A DNA stretch of 64,000 bases from Bryobacterales bacterium (GCA_026129915.1 JAHCHD010000005.1:1-64000), one strand, 5' to 3'; counted from the first letter of the stretch, positions 21,836 through 31,501 are shown. Notes: generated from the letters alone by a model not told the origin. Numbers and translations: made by a program.

Positions 21836-22636
21836 TCAGTGAGTCATCGCGTAGACGATGTAGTTCAGCGTCAACCGGTATGCTTGCGATGTCCACTTCT
21901 CCGGATACTGCGGCTCATCAGCGTGCTCCCACGCATCGCCCAGATCGGAGTTGTGACAAATAGCCACCATGATCCGCCCCTTATCGTCATAGACGCCTCG
22001 CCAGCGCGCATCGTAACCGTCGTACTCCCATTCCCTGCCGGTATAAAGATATTGGATGCCCGGCAGCTGGAAACGATCGGTAATCTCGTAGACCGAACGG
22101 TTGATGGGATCGTCCGCAGGAACATCCACGATGGGCCGGTCAGGAAACACCTTGCTCATGCCCGCCGCGAATACCTCCCATTCATAGCTGCCGTGGAAAT
22201 CGTCCACCATCAGAAAACCGCCCCGCAGCAGGTATTCGCGCAGGCGGTTGGCTTGCTCCTGCGTCAGGTCCCAGTGCCCCACTTCTACCGCGTACACCCA
22301 GGGATAGTTAAAAATGCGGTCATCATCGAGAGATACCACTTCCTCTTTTGACCTCGCGTGGATGCGGCTGAGACGCTTTAGACCGATCACAAACTGGCGG
22401 TCGGCCTTCGGGTAATCCGTGGTCCAACTGCCTCGCCGACCCCAATAACCGCCGACGTTCAGCTGCGGATACTCAAGACGCGCGAACACAAACTCCGTCT
22501 TCTCGTCCGGGTTTTCCGGAATAGGCGCATCGTCCTCTGGATTCGGGAATCGCATGCGCCGTTGAAAGCCCAGCGCGGCGACACCGACCATCAAAAAGAG
22601 TACGATCACAATCAGGATTCGCTTGGAATATCGCAT
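21836..22636 (-). CDS. DUF4159 domain protein
   Basis: A 266-residue protein, first gene of the minus-strand cluster. A single N-terminal hydrophobic segment (ILIVIVLFLMVGVAALGF) anchors or exports it. The rest is the DUF4159 fold: FVFARLEYPQLNVGGYWG near 48-65, then NYPWVYAVEVGHWDLT, and LREYLLRGGFLMVDDFHG, which resembles a glutamine-amidotransferase-like Rossmann strand. DUF4159 proteins regularly occur beside MoxR, DUF58 and vWA genes, as here. No catalytic role is established for the family. The promoter for the whole cluster is expected in the divergent region above 22637. Confidence 0.9.
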   Translation of the reverse strand: MRYSKRILIVIVLFLMVGVAALGFQRRMRFPNPEDDAPIPENPDEKTEFVFARLEYPQLNVGGYWGRRGSWTTDYPKADRQFVIGLKRLSRIHARSKEEVVSLDDDRIFNYPWVYAVEVGHWDLTQEQANRLREYLLRGGFLMVDDFHGSYEWEVFAAGMSKVFPDRPIVDVPADDPINRSVYEITDRFQLPGIQYLYTGREWEYDGYDARWRGVYDDKGRIMVAICHNSDLGDAWEHADEPQYPEKWTSQAYRLTLNYIVYAMTH

Positions 22637-23087
22637 CTGCGGGGCCGGACCTTGTTACTCCGTACCATAACACTTTTCCGGTATCGAGTCCTGTCTGCCG
22701 AACTCGTCGGCGTGCGCCTAGGCAGAGGCCGATTGGGAAACGAGATTGGTTACGCTTCCAGACGCGACCGCGCGTGCTTCGTTACTCAAATTTGGGGCAA
22801 ATTGCGTGCTTGTGTGACAGTGCTACTCTACACAAGGGCCAGTGAAGTCGGTCTGGCAGACAACCTGCAGACGCTTAGATGAAGGAGGTGGCGTTCCTTT
22901 TGATTCGGGTAAAAAGACCCACAACTGTGAAGTTTTTCTCGGGAATTGCGTCGTGGAGTGAGCGCAATGCCCCAAGGAAGTTCTGCCTGTTTCCTGGAAA
23001 GCTCATTGTATCCGCTTGCTGTATCATCCCGCGGCCTCACGAAGACCAGGCGTCATGGAAACGGCCCCACAAAGGCAGGAATTGCGA
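22637..23087. other. Divergent intergenic region between the vWA cluster and the activase operon
   Basis: About 450 bp that must hold the promoters of both operons. On the plus strand a possible sigma-70 pair is TTGCGT (22803) and TACTCT (about 22825), 16 bp apart. A perfect 7-bp inverted repeat overlaps it. At 22882-22890 there is a very strong Shine-Dalgarno-like AAGGAGGTG with no convincing gene behind it. I find no RNA gene. Confidence 0.4.
22809..22836. promoter_or_regulatory. Inverted repeat CTTGTGT-N14-ACACAAG, possible operator
   Basis: Seven perfectly complementary bases on each side of a 14-base spacer, placed over the candidate -10 hexamer about 250 bp upstream of the dehydratase-activase operon. 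It could bind a dimeric regulator or form a hairpin in the leader RNA. Which of the two cannot be told from the sequence. Confidence 0.35.
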
Positions 23088-24842
23088 ATGAGTTTCACGC
23101 ACATCCCAGCGGAATCAGTCGCCGCGCAACCCACAGATTCGCCTCTGCCCCCCATCCTTCAGGCGAACCGTTCCAGCCCCTTCGGCGGACACTATCGCCG
23201 CACCGAAGTGAGCCCATTTCTGGCTTCGGAAAAAGACGCCACCACCATCCTGTTCGGCAGCATTACGCCCAGCCACGAGGCGATGATAGAGGCGGTGTTC
23301 CGGCGCAACGGTTACCGCTGTCAAGCCCTGCCCATGCCTCGCACTCCCAGCTTCCACGTGGGACGGGAATTCTGCAACAACGGCCTATGCAACCCGGTGT
23401 ACTACACCGCGGGCAATCTGGTGGAGTACCTGCGCGAGCTTGAGTCACAAGGCATGTCCCGCGCCGATATCGTCTCGCGCTACGTCTACTTCACCGCCAG
23501 CGGCTGCGGACCCTGCCGCTTCGGCATGTATGAATCAGAGTACAGCGAGGCCTTGGCCCAGGCGGGATTCGAGGGTTTCCGGGTGCTCACCTTCCAGTCG
23601 AACGATGGCGTCTATCAGAAACAAAACACAGGCCTGGAATACACGATGGATTTCGGCCTGGGCATGTTCCTGGCGCTGCATCTGGGGGACGCTCTCTACC
23701 AGTTGCCCTATGAGATCCGGCCCTACGAGGTGAACCCCGGCGAGACAGACTGCGTGATGACGGAGGTCCGCGCGGAGATTGCCAGCTTTCTGGCCAGCCG
23801 ACCTCACTTTGACGTCTTGCGCGATTCCCCGCTTGCGCTTTCGAAATGGTTCCAGAATCGTCAGACGGTGAAGCGCTGGACCGACAATCTCGCCAAGTTC
23901 CGCCAGCACTGTTTTGGCAAGGATCTGAAAGCGCTATTGGCACGCTGCGCCGAACGGCTCAACGAGATTCCAGTGAACCTCTTACGGCCCCGCCCGGTGG
24001 TGAAGATCGTAGGTGAGTTTTACTCTATGGTTTCCGAGGGAGACTGCAACTTCAATATGTTTCGCTACCTCGAAGCCGAGGGAGCGCAGGTAACCGTGGA
24101 CCCCATTGCCAGCCTGGTTACCTATTGGCTACGCCAGCCGGCCAGCAATGTTGAACGCCGCCGGGGACTGCGGCCGCCCTTTCCTGATGCGCCCCGCTGG
24201 GCACTGCATCAGCGCGTTGCGAACTTCCATTCCTGGCGCGGGAAGCACCTGCTGTTTGCGATCTCAGAGACGGCCTGGGCCTGGCAGTACCATCGAGTGG
24301 CAGAACGGCTGAGCTTGGGAAGCCTACCGCCGCTTACGAAGCAATCCACCCTCGATATGCTAGCTGCACCGTACTATCACCCTCTATTACGAGGTGGCGA
24401 AGGCCATCTGGAGGTGGCCAAGGCCATCGATGCCGTCAACCGAAACAAAGCGCACATGGTGCTTAGCCTGAAGCCATTCGGCTGCATGCCCAGCACCCAA
24501 TCCGACGGTGTTATCAGCGCGGTGGCCGCGCGCCATCCCGGGATGCTGTATCTTTCCATCGAGACCTCCGGCGAGGGCGAGATTAACACCCTCAGCCGGG
24601 TGCAGATGGTACTGGCTGAGGCCCGGCGCAAAGCGCGCGCGGAGTTTGAAAGCACCCTCGCGTCCACGGGCTATTCGCTACGCCAGATCGATGCTTATGT
24701 TGCCGAACGCCGCCACCTGCAACGCCCCTTCACCTCGCTTCGCCGCGCCAAGGGTGTGGCGGGCGTGGCCGCGGCATTTGTCAGCAACGTGGCCGCCATG
24801 ATGAAACGCGAGGGCATCCGGCCCGCCGGAGACCGCGCATGA
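23088..24842 (+). CDS. 2-hydroxyacyl-CoA dehydratase-like / activase-related protein (COG3581 type)
   Basis: A cytoplasmic protein of 584 residues from the ATG at 23088 (MSFTHIP); an in-frame ATG at 23055 is an alternative. Cysteine-rich signatures are typical of the family: GREFCNNGLCNPVYYTAGN, then TASGCGPCRFGMYESEY, and SEGDCNFNMFRYLEAEG. These Cys probably bind an iron-sulfur cluster. Relatives are annotated as CoA-substrate-specific enzyme activase or dehydratase subunits, and none has a proven reaction known to me. Its stop overlaps the start of the next gene (ATGA), which encodes the ATPase, so the two should form one complex. Such proteins are oxygen-sensitive in well-studied relatives. 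Confidence 0.8.
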   Translation: MSFTHIPAESVAAQPTDSPLPPILQANRSSPFGGHYRRTEVSPFLASEKDATTILFGSITPSHEAMIEAVFRRNGYRCQALPMPRTPSFHVGREFCNNGLCNPVYYTAGNLVEYLRELESQGMSRADIVSRYVYFTASGCGPCRFGMYESEYSEALAQAGFEGFRVLTFQSNDGVYQKQNTGLEYTMDFGLGMFLALHLGDALYQLPYEIRPYEVNPGETDCVMTEVRAEIASFLASRPHFDVLRDSPLALSKWFQNRQTVKRWTDNLAKFRQHCFGKDLKALLARCAERLNEIPVNLLRPRPVVKIVGEFYSMVSEGDCNFNMFRYLEAEGAQVTVDPIASLVTYWLRQPASNVERRRGLRPPFPDAPRWALHQRVANFHSWRGKHLLFAISETAWAWQYHRVAERLSLGSLPPLTKQSTLDMLAAPYYHPLLRGGEGHLEVAKAIDAVNRNKAHMVLSLKPFGCMPSTQSDGVISAVAARHPGMLYLSIETSGEGEINTLSRVQMVLAEARRKARAEFESTLASTGYSLRQIDAYVAERRHLQRPFTSLRRAKGVAGVAAAFVSNVAAMMKREGIRPAGDRA

Positions 24843-27800
24843 TGCATTCCAGAGAACCCCTTCCGCCCGCGCGCGCCCGCTTCGTTCTTGGTGTCGACGT
24901 GGGAAGCACCACAGTGAAGGCGGTACTTGTGCATTCATCCACCAACGCCGTGGTCTGGAAGGACTACCAGCGTCACGAAACCCATCAGGCCGGCAAGGTG
25001 CTGGAGTTCCTGCAGCGCATCGAGCGGGAGGCGACGCCCGGCGCGGACTCCACGGAGATCTTCTTCACAGGGTCTGGCGGCTCAAGGCTCGCGTCGCTTG
25101 CCGGCGCCCGCTTCGTGCAGGAGGTCACCGCCGTCTCTCTCCAGGTGGAGCGAACCCATCCGCAGGTTCTCAGCGTAATCGAGCTGGGCGGCCAGGACGC
25201 CAAAATGATCCTCTTTCGCGACCAGGGCGACAACCGGCCCCGCAAGAAGATCACCAGTATGAACGACAAGTGCGCTGGTGGCACCGGCGCCGTGCTCGAC
25301 AAGCTGAGCGCAAAGCTCAATATCCCAGCACACACCCTCTGCCGCCAGCGCCACCAAGGACTGCGCATTCACCCCGTAGCCGGCAAGTGCGGTGTTTTTG
25401 CGGAAACGGATATTAACGGGCTCCAGAAGCAGGGTATCCCCGCCGACGAACTGATGGCATCGCTTTTTGAAGCCATCGTCCTGCAGAACCTCTCGGTGCT
25501 AACCCGCGGCAACACGCTGCTACCCTGTGTCCTGCTGTTAGGCGGTCCCAACACTTTCATCCAGGGAATGCAGGAAGCCTGGCGCGCGCACATTCCGAAG
25601 ATGTGGGAGGAGCGCAAAGTGCGCTGGCCTGAGGGCAAGGACCTGAATGAACTCATTTTCGCCCCGGAGAGCGCCCAGTACTTCGCCGCATTGGGAGCAG
25701 TGGCCTTTGGCCTGGAAGAATGCGAGACGGCCAGCCCGTTTAAGGGCGCCGAGGCCTTCGAACGGGCGCTTCACCGCAACCTGAGCGGAGCGCAGCAGCG
25801 CGGCGGTCTGCCTGCACTCTGCTCCAGCATCCAGGAGCAGCGCTGGTTCGTGAACGCCTATAGGCCGCCCACCCCGCCCGAGCCACGCTTCGAACCGGGT
25901 GAACCCGTCAATGCGTGGCTGGGCATCGATGGCGGCTCTACCTCCACGAAAGCGGTACTCATTGACGCTGAAGGCACCGTGCTCCGCAGGGCGTACCAGC
26001 TTTCCAGGGGCAACCCCATCGCGGATGCAATCGCATTAATTGGCAGCCTGCGTACCGCGGTGGAGTCCTTCGGGGCGCATCTTGTTGTGGAAGGCTTGGG
26101 GGTTACCGGATACGCCCGCGAGGTTCTGCAATCGCTGTTTGGCGCGGATGTTGCTGTGGTGGAAACCGTCGCCCACGCCCGCTCCGCGATACGCTACGTG
26201 GAATTTCCCGATGTCATCATCGACGTCGGCGGCCAGGATATCAAGCTGATGGTTCTCAAGGACGGGCATGTAAAGGACTTCATGCTGAACACCCAGTGTT
26301 CAGCGGGCAACGGGTACTTTTTGCAGGCCACCGCCGAGAGCCTTGGGTTGCGGGTGGAGGACTATGCGGAACGCGCTTTTGAAGCTCGCCAAATGCCGGC
26401 CTTCGGCTACGGCTGCGCGGTGTTCCTCCAAGCCGATATCGTGAACTTCCAACGCCAGGGCTGGCAGGCGGATGAGATTCTCGCCGGGCTTGCCTCCGTG
26501 CTGCCAAAGAATATCTGGCTTTACGTCGCTAAAATCCCCAACCTGTCCAGCCTCGGCCACACCTTCGTATTGCAGGGTGGAACGCAGCGCAATATGGCCG
26601 CCGTGAAGGCACAGGTGGACTACATCCGCTCTCGCTTTCCCAAGGATGCACCGCCGCGCGTAGTGGTGCACCCTTACTGCGGCGAAGCGGGTGCAATCGG
26701 CGCCGCGCTCGAAGCAATGGAGGCTACCAGACAGGGTGGTCCCAGCCAATTCATTGGCCTTGATGCCGCCGCCGCCATCCGCTATGAAACCGACACCAGC
26801 GAGCGCACCCGGTGTACCTACTGCAAGAATAGTTGCCTGCGAACCTTTATCGACTACGAGATTCCTACCCGCGATGCAGGTTGTGGGCCTTCTGAGCCAG
26901 AAGCAGGCGTTTCAGCTATCCGCCAGCGCCTGATTCTCGCCAACTGCGAACGCGGAGCGGCCGAGAACCTGGAGGACCTCAAGCTCATCCAGTCGAGCCT
27001 TCAGGAGGTACGCTCGCAAAACCCGAACCTGGTGGATTTCGCCGCGCGCGAAGTGTGGCGGACCCGCGGAGTGACGGCGCTTCCCCGCCCACCCTTGCCT
27101 CGCTGGAAACGATGGCGGCGCGCCAGTTCAGTCGCCACCAAACCGCGCGAAGATCTGCGTATCGGTATCCCCCGCGCACTGAATCTCTATGCCACCGCAC
27201 CCTTCTTCCGCTCCTGGTTTGAGGCTCTGGGCCTGCAACCCAGCAACATCATTTTCAGCGACTTCACAACGGATGCGCTCTACCGAGCAGGGGCAACCCG
27301 AGGCGCCATCGACCCCTGCTTCCCGTCGAAGGTCACCCTTGCCCACGTACACAACCTGCTGACTGTGCATCATACGCGCCAGCCGCTCGACGCCATTTTT
27401 CTGCCGATGTTCGAGGCAGTGGCCACGCCCCTGCTTTATACAATCGGACAGCACGCGTGCCCCACCGTGATGGCCACGCCCGAAACCGTAAAGGCAGCCT
27501 ACCGGAATGAGGTCGATGAGTTCGCGCGACGAGGAATTCGTTACATCAACCCACTGGTACACATGGTGGATGAGGACCTGCTTGCCCGGCAGCTCTGGCA
27601 GGCGTGGCATCCATTGTTGGGCGTCACCGAACAGGAAAGCGCACAAGCCGTAGAGGTGGCCCATGCCGCCCAGGAGGCATTTCAGCAGGACCTGCGACGC
27701 CGCGCCCGGAAAGCACTTGACGCGCTGGAACGGGAATCGCGCCTTGGCATCGTGCTGCTCGCACGACCGTATCATCACGACCCCGGCCTCTCTCACGGCA

Positions 27801-28285
27801 TTGCTGGTGAATTCCAGAAACGCGGGTTTCCGGTGTTCTCGCAGTTCACCCTGCCCTTGGACGAAGACCTTCTGGCCCGGCTTTTCGCGCCGGATCTCGC
27901 CGGCGGGCACATCCAACACTCTCTCGACATCCGCGACGTGTGGAAACACGCCTACTCATCCAGCACCAATATGAAGATATGGGCCGCCAAGTTCACCGCG
28001 CGCCATCCCAACCTGATTGGAGTGGAGCTATCTAACTTCCGATGCGGTCATGATGCCCCCACCTACCGCCTGATTGAAAACATTCTCGAACATGCGGGCA
28101 AGCCCTATTTCTCGTTCAAGGATCTGGACGAGAACAAGGCCACCGGCTCGATGAAGATCCGCTTCGATACCATCCACTACTTTCTGAGCAAGCACCGGGA
28201 ACGCCTGATCCGCGGTCCCCTGCCGCTGGCGGAACGAAAAGCAGGCATGGAGGAGGCCACGCGCACCGCTACCGCGGGGGTGTGA
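24839..28285 (+). CDS. Acyl-CoA dehydratase activase with tandem BadF/BcrA-type ATPase domains
   Basis: A 1148-residue fusion. Domain 1 (about 15-290) is an ASKHA ATPase: phosphate loop GVDVGSTTVKA, IELGGQDAKM, and cluster cysteines in DKCAGGTG (C145) and AGKCGVF (C184). Domain 2 (about 357-640) repeats the plan: GIDGGSTSTKA, IDVGGQDIKL, TQCSAGNG (C487) and GYGCAVF (C526). In activators such as HgdC one monomer gives two such Cys and a homodimer holds one [4Fe-4S]; here the tandem supplies all four Cys in one chain. A cysteine pair TYCKNSC (about 660) and a C-terminal DUF2229-type domain (GIPRALNLYATAPFF, from about 772) follow. The predicted role is ATP-driven delivery of a low-potential electron to the partner. 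Confidence 0.88.
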   Translation: MMHSREPLPPARARFVLGVDVGSTTVKAVLVHSSTNAVVWKDYQRHETHQAGKVLEFLQRIEREATPGADSTEIFFTGSGGSRLASLAGARFVQEVTAVSLQVERTHPQVLSVIELGGQDAKMILFRDQGDNRPRKKITSMNDKCAGGTGAVLDKLSAKLNIPAHTLCRQRHQGLRIHPVAGKCGVFAETDINGLQKQGIPADELMASLFEAIVLQNLSVLTRGNTLLPCVLLLGGPNTFIQGMQEAWRAHIPKMWEERKVRWPEGKDLNELIFAPESAQYFAALGAVAFGLEECETASPFKGAEAFERALHRNLSGAQQRGGLPALCSSIQEQRWFVNAYRPPTPPEPRFEPGEPVNAWLGIDGGSTSTKAVLIDAEGTVLRRAYQLSRGNPIADAIALIGSLRTAVESFGAHLVVEGLGVTGYAREVLQSLFGADVAVVETVAHARSAIRYVEFPDVIIDVGGQDIKLMVLKDGHVKDFMLNTQCSAGNGYFLQATAESLGLRVEDYAERAFEARQMPAFGYGCAVFLQADIVNFQRQGWQADEILAGLASVLPKNIWLYVAKIPNLSSLGHTFVLQGGTQRNMAAVKAQVDYIRSRFPKDAPPRVVVHPYCGEAGAIGAALEAMEATRQGGPSQFIGLDAAAAIRYETDTSERTRCTYCKNSCLRTFIDYEIPTRDAGCGPSEPEAGVSAIRQRLILANCERGAAENLEDLKLIQSSLQEVRSQNPNLVDFAAREVWRTRGVTALPRPPLPRWKRWRRASSVATKPREDLRIGIPRALNLYATAPFFRSWFEALGLQPSNIIFSDFTTDALYRAGATRGAIDPCFPSKVTLAHVHNLLTVHHTRQPLDAIFLPMFEAVATPLLYTIGQHACPTVMATPETVKAAYRNEVDEFARRGIRYINPLVHMVDEDLLARQLWQAWHPLLGVTEQESAQAVEVAHAAQEAFQQDLRRRARKALDALERESRLGIVLLARPYHHDPGLSHGIAGEFQKRGFPVFSQFTLPLDEDLLARLFAPDLAGGHIQHSLDIRDVWKHAYSSSTNMKIWAAKFTARHPNLIGVELSNFRCGHDAPTYRLIENILEHAGKPYFSFKDLDENKATGSMKIRFDTIHYFLSKHRERLIRGPLPLAERKAGMEEATRTATAGV

Positions 28286-28319
28286 TGATGGAGATGGTTC
28301 TATCCAGCAGGAATCGGCG

Positions 28320-30206
28320 CTACTCGGAAGCACCGCCCACCAGGACATTCACCAGCGCATCCAACTTCTCGATGCTGGATGGCTTGCCGGCTGCCTCCGC
28401 TGCTTCCTTCTCCCACTGCAACGACTGCGGAATCACCAACGGCCACAGCAGGCCGTCATCTTCGGCAACCGGCGGAACTCGTCGTGCAAACACGCGCAGC
28501 GCCTCCTCGTGCTGTCCACTTCCAGCCAGCGCCCACCCCAGCAACAGGTGTGTAGTCATTCCCCGGCTTTCCGCCGTGGCCGCATCCGCAACCTGGAACG
28601 TGGCCAGCGCTTCCGGGGTGATGTTTCCTTCACGCTGCGCATCCAGGTAGGTGGCCACGGCCACCAGCGTGACTTGTTGGGGAACCGGAACGACCTGGGC
28701 AATAGCCTGGGCACGCTCCCCGGAGGTCAACCCGGGACGAGCCACCTGGGCCAGTGCCGCCACGGTGGGTCGTACTGAAAGCCCATAGGGACTGCCCCCG
28801 CCCGCGCGCAAATCAATCGCCCGCACTCCTCGCCGCGCGACATCCCACAGGTAAAGCTGTGAGGCCACCAAGCTGGTGAACCCGGCCCCGTACTGGCTCT
28901 CCTGCCGCCGCATGGCTTCCGCGGCGGAACGCGCCTCCTGCCGGCGACCACGCAGATACTGCCACTGCGCGCTGCGCAAATCAGCCAGCGGGGCGTTTTG
29001 CTGCCGCAGTTCGCCCACAAAGCGCTCCATCGCTTCGTCGGCGCGCATCAGTTCACCCGCATACAGCCAAGCCCATCCTGCCTTGAACATCGAGAATCCG
29101 CCCAGCAGTTTGGGGTTCGTTTCGTAGGCAGCCGTATATCGCTCAGCGGCTTCGGAAAATCGGCTGAAGAAAAACTCCATGTCGCCTGCCGAGTCATCGA
29201 CATTTGCGTCTTTGGGAGCGGCACGCCGGTAGGGCTCCAGCAGCCGCACGGCGTCAGCCCGTTTCCCTGCGTAGGTGAAGGCGTAAATTGCCTGATTCCA
29301 GTAGTTTGTATTGGTGGGATCAGTCTGGGCGAGAATCTCGAAATTGCGCGCGGCGTCGTCGAAGCGCTTCGCCTGCATCTGGGTGAGTGCCAACTGGCTG
29401 CGCGCGTCCGCATCGCCTGGGGCAGCCGCCACTGCTTCCTCAAGAGCCTGCAACACACCTACCCGGTCGGAGCGAAGACTCGCCATCTCCAGCTTCGCGA
29501 ACGCGCGTTCCATCGCACGGTCCTCCGGCAGTTCCCGCAGCAGCCGGTCGAGTTCCGCCTGGGCAGCATTGAGATTCCCCGCACGCGCCAGCGAACTCGC
29601 TAGCCGCAGCGACGCGCCTGTAAATCGCGGGTCCGCTTTTAGCGCCTCCGCCAGTAAGACGTCCGCATCGTCCCTGCTTCGCGCCGCAAGCGCTTTCCCA
29701 AACCGAATGAATGCCTCTCCGCTGGATGTCGAGAATGCGATTCCCGCAAGGTCGGCATCCTCCAGGCCCTGCCGCAGACTGGTAAGCAACTCCTCAGGCG
29801 AGGGGGCCGTACTCCGCTGCAGCACTTCCACCTTGCGCGTCGCCGGGCGCTCGCGGTACATCGTCAATTCCGCATTGGATGGTTCGCCGGTAACCACGGT
29901 CCGGAGCACTTCCGTGGCAGCCCGCGCCGCGGCGTCGTTTGCATCACGCGCGATGAATATGGAGGCTGCCTTCGCTCCGCGCACCTGTTCCGCGATCGCC
30001 GCGCCAATGGCGCTGGCCATCCACTGATGCTCTGCGTCGGCGCCGAGGTACTCAGTGGGCAGAATCGCCACCACGCGACGCTCCACCTTGGGGCCACGGG
30101 CACAACCACCCAACCAGACAAGGGCAAAAGCAAGCGTGACGCTCCATGCAAGCAGGAGCCGAAACGCACCACGGTTCACTCGGGGGGGAAAAGACCTAAA
30201 GGACAC
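28320..30206 (-). CDS. TPR-repeat lipoprotein
   Basis: A 628-residue predicted lipoprotein. A signal segment (LLLAWSVTLAFALVWLGGC) ends in the lipobox LGGC with the lipidated Cys at 35. Residues after about 190 are helical TPR-type repeats (for example FTGASLRLASSLARAGNLNAA, FDDAARNFEILAQTDPTNTN) that continue to the C-terminus. The segment from 45 to 180 (RVVAILPTEYLGAD) looks like a separate alpha/beta domain, as in TolB- or CsgG-like N-terminal domains. It probably sits at the periplasmic face of a membrane as a scaffold. It converges with the activase operon (34 bp between the ends). Upstream, the frameshifted TPR gene ends inside its first codons (11-bp overlap), so the two are co-transcribed. 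Confidence 0.8.
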   Translation of the reverse strand: MSFRSFPPRVNRGAFRLLLAWSVTLAFALVWLGGCARGPKVERRVVAILPTEYLGADAEHQWMASAIGAAIAEQVRGAKAASIFIARDANDAAARAATEVLRTVVTGEPSNAELTMYRERPATRKVEVLQRSTAPSPEELLTSLRQGLEDADLAGIAFSTSSGEAFIRFGKALAARSRDDADVLLAEALKADPRFTGASLRLASSLARAGNLNAAQAELDRLLRELPEDRAMERAFAKLEMASLRSDRVGVLQALEEAVAAAPGDADARSQLALTQMQAKRFDDAARNFEILAQTDPTNTNYWNQAIYAFTYAGKRADAVRLLEPYRRAAPKDANVDDSAGDMEFFFSRFSEAAERYTAAYETNPKLLGGFSMFKAGWAWLYAGELMRADEAMERFVGELRQQNAPLADLRSAQWQYLRGRRQEARSAAEAMRRQESQYGAGFTSLVASQLYLWDVARRGVRAIDLRAGGGSPYGLSVRPTVAALAQVARPGLTSGERAQAIAQVVPVPQQVTLVAVATYLDAQREGNITPEALATFQVADAATAESRGMTTHLLLGWALAGSGQHEEALRVFARRVPPVAEDDGLLWPLVIPQSLQWEKEAAEAAGKPSSIEKLDALVNVLVGGASE

Positions 30207-30828
30207 GAAACTCCATCGTCAGCAAAGTCTGGAATTCTTCGATGTCCTGCATCGCCGCAAAATCCTGGTCCTCCCGGAACTTACGGCGGTCCTTGAAACC
30301 TTCTTCCAGTGCCTTCCTCATGTATAGCAATGATCGTTCGACATCTCCATTGCGCGCATACACCTTAGAGAGGTGGAAATGGAAACTCGCCCGGTCCTCC
30401 ACGTTTCGCTGCTGCAGAATGGTGCCCTGGGAACCGCGGTGCTCAAAAATCAGCGGGTCAATCTCAACCGCCCTGGCGTAGTGCGTGGAGGCTTCCTCAT
30501 AACGCTTCTGCGAAAAGTAAGCGGTCCCTAGGTTACTGTGAACTGAAGCCGAATTGGGGGTTAATTCCAACGACCGTTTGTACTCGGATACCGCCCGACC
30601 GTACTGTTTCTGGGTGTAATGCACGGTGCCCAGGTTATTTCGTGCCTCTGAGTAGCGGGCATCGGTCTTCAGTGACTCGCGGTAGCATCGGGCAGCCGCA
30701 TCCATATCGAGCATCTGATGATAGGCAATTCCAATCTTGTTCCAGAGCACCGCGTGCCGGCGCATCAACTGCTGGTCGACAGACTGGTAGAGCGCCACCG
30801 CCTGCTCATGCTGGCCATGCCGCGCCAA
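30196..30828 (-). pseudogene. TPR protein, downstream fragment of a frameshifted gene
   Basis: This 210-codon reading frame encodes a clean TPR domain (NKIGIAYHQMLDMDAAARCY, NNLGTVHYTQKQYGRAVSEY, SNLGTAYFSQKRYEEASTHY) and ends in a charged tail (EEGFKDRRKFREDQDF). It has no proper start: the first possible codon is a TTG with no ribosome-binding site, inside the end of the upstream frame. Reading one base back at the T4 tract near 30829-30832, or adding one T, joins the upstream frame smoothly as KEQAEFLARHGQHEQA. The two fragments therefore look like one gene of about 430 residues, split by a single-base indel (mutation or sequencing error). Confidence 0.75.
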
Positions 30829-31481
30829 AACTCTGCCTGCTCTTTTTGAGAAAGGCCCTCAGGCATCTCCAGGTCGCCACTGGTGCGTGCAAACACCGGC
30901 GCAACCGAAGCGGTCGCAGTATCGGATGGACCGGGGGGAGAATTACTAACCAACCCAAGTGCCGCCAGCAGCCGAGTGAAGAAGTTTCCGCCGCTACCCG
31001 GTAATGTCTTCTGCTTCGAGGTAATGTCTCTAGACTTTTTGTCAAGGTCTCGCGCCGCGGACTCCGCACCGCGCGCGTCTCCCTCACGATTCAACTCCCG
31101 CAGCGAAACAGCGGACAGCCGCAGAGTCTCTGCGCGCTCCGCGGTCACATCGGCGATCGCTTCCTGATAGGAGTCCACCGCTGACCGGTATACCTTGCGC
31201 GCCATGAAAATATCACCGCGCTGGTCAGGACGCAGATCCATATTCAACGGAGCTGAGGGTTGTTTGTCTCGCAACCCTTCGCTAACAGTGGGCGGGGTCT
31301 TCTCGGTGGTATTCAGTGCAGTGGATGCAGATTGCGCCGCCGTGCCTGCCACAAGCAAACACAAACCCGCGGAAGCCAATGCAAACGAAGAGCTTTTGGA
31401 AACCCAGGTAAAAGGCACCGGGAGGCGCAAACCCTGACTTTTCTTCGGGTCGCGAGGAGAGGCGACGGGGTACGATGGCAT
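30765..31481 (-). pseudogene. TPR protein, upstream fragment of a frameshifted gene (with signal/anchor)
   Basis: The N-terminal part of the split TPR gene. The ATG at 31481 has an excellent AAGGAGG site; a start at 31505 is less likely. It opens with about 25 mostly basic and polar residues, then a hydrophobic export or anchor segment (FALASAGLCLLVAGTAAQSAS). A TPR unit follows (DQRGDIFMARKVYRSAVDSY), then a charged linker. After LSQKEQAEF the frame runs into unrelated residues (WRGMASMSRRWRST) and stops, while the TPR pattern continues in the other frame. The gene begins just downstream of the PBP1 stop, so it may share that transcript. Confidence 0.75.
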
Positions 31482-31501
31482 GGCACGCCTCCTTAATACC
31501 C

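Noticed and set aside
30765-30832. Classic programmed -1 frameshift site
   Set aside because: No X XXY YYZ heptamer exists in the zero frame at the A5 or T4 runs, and no clear downstream stem was seen; a simple indel is the easier explanation.
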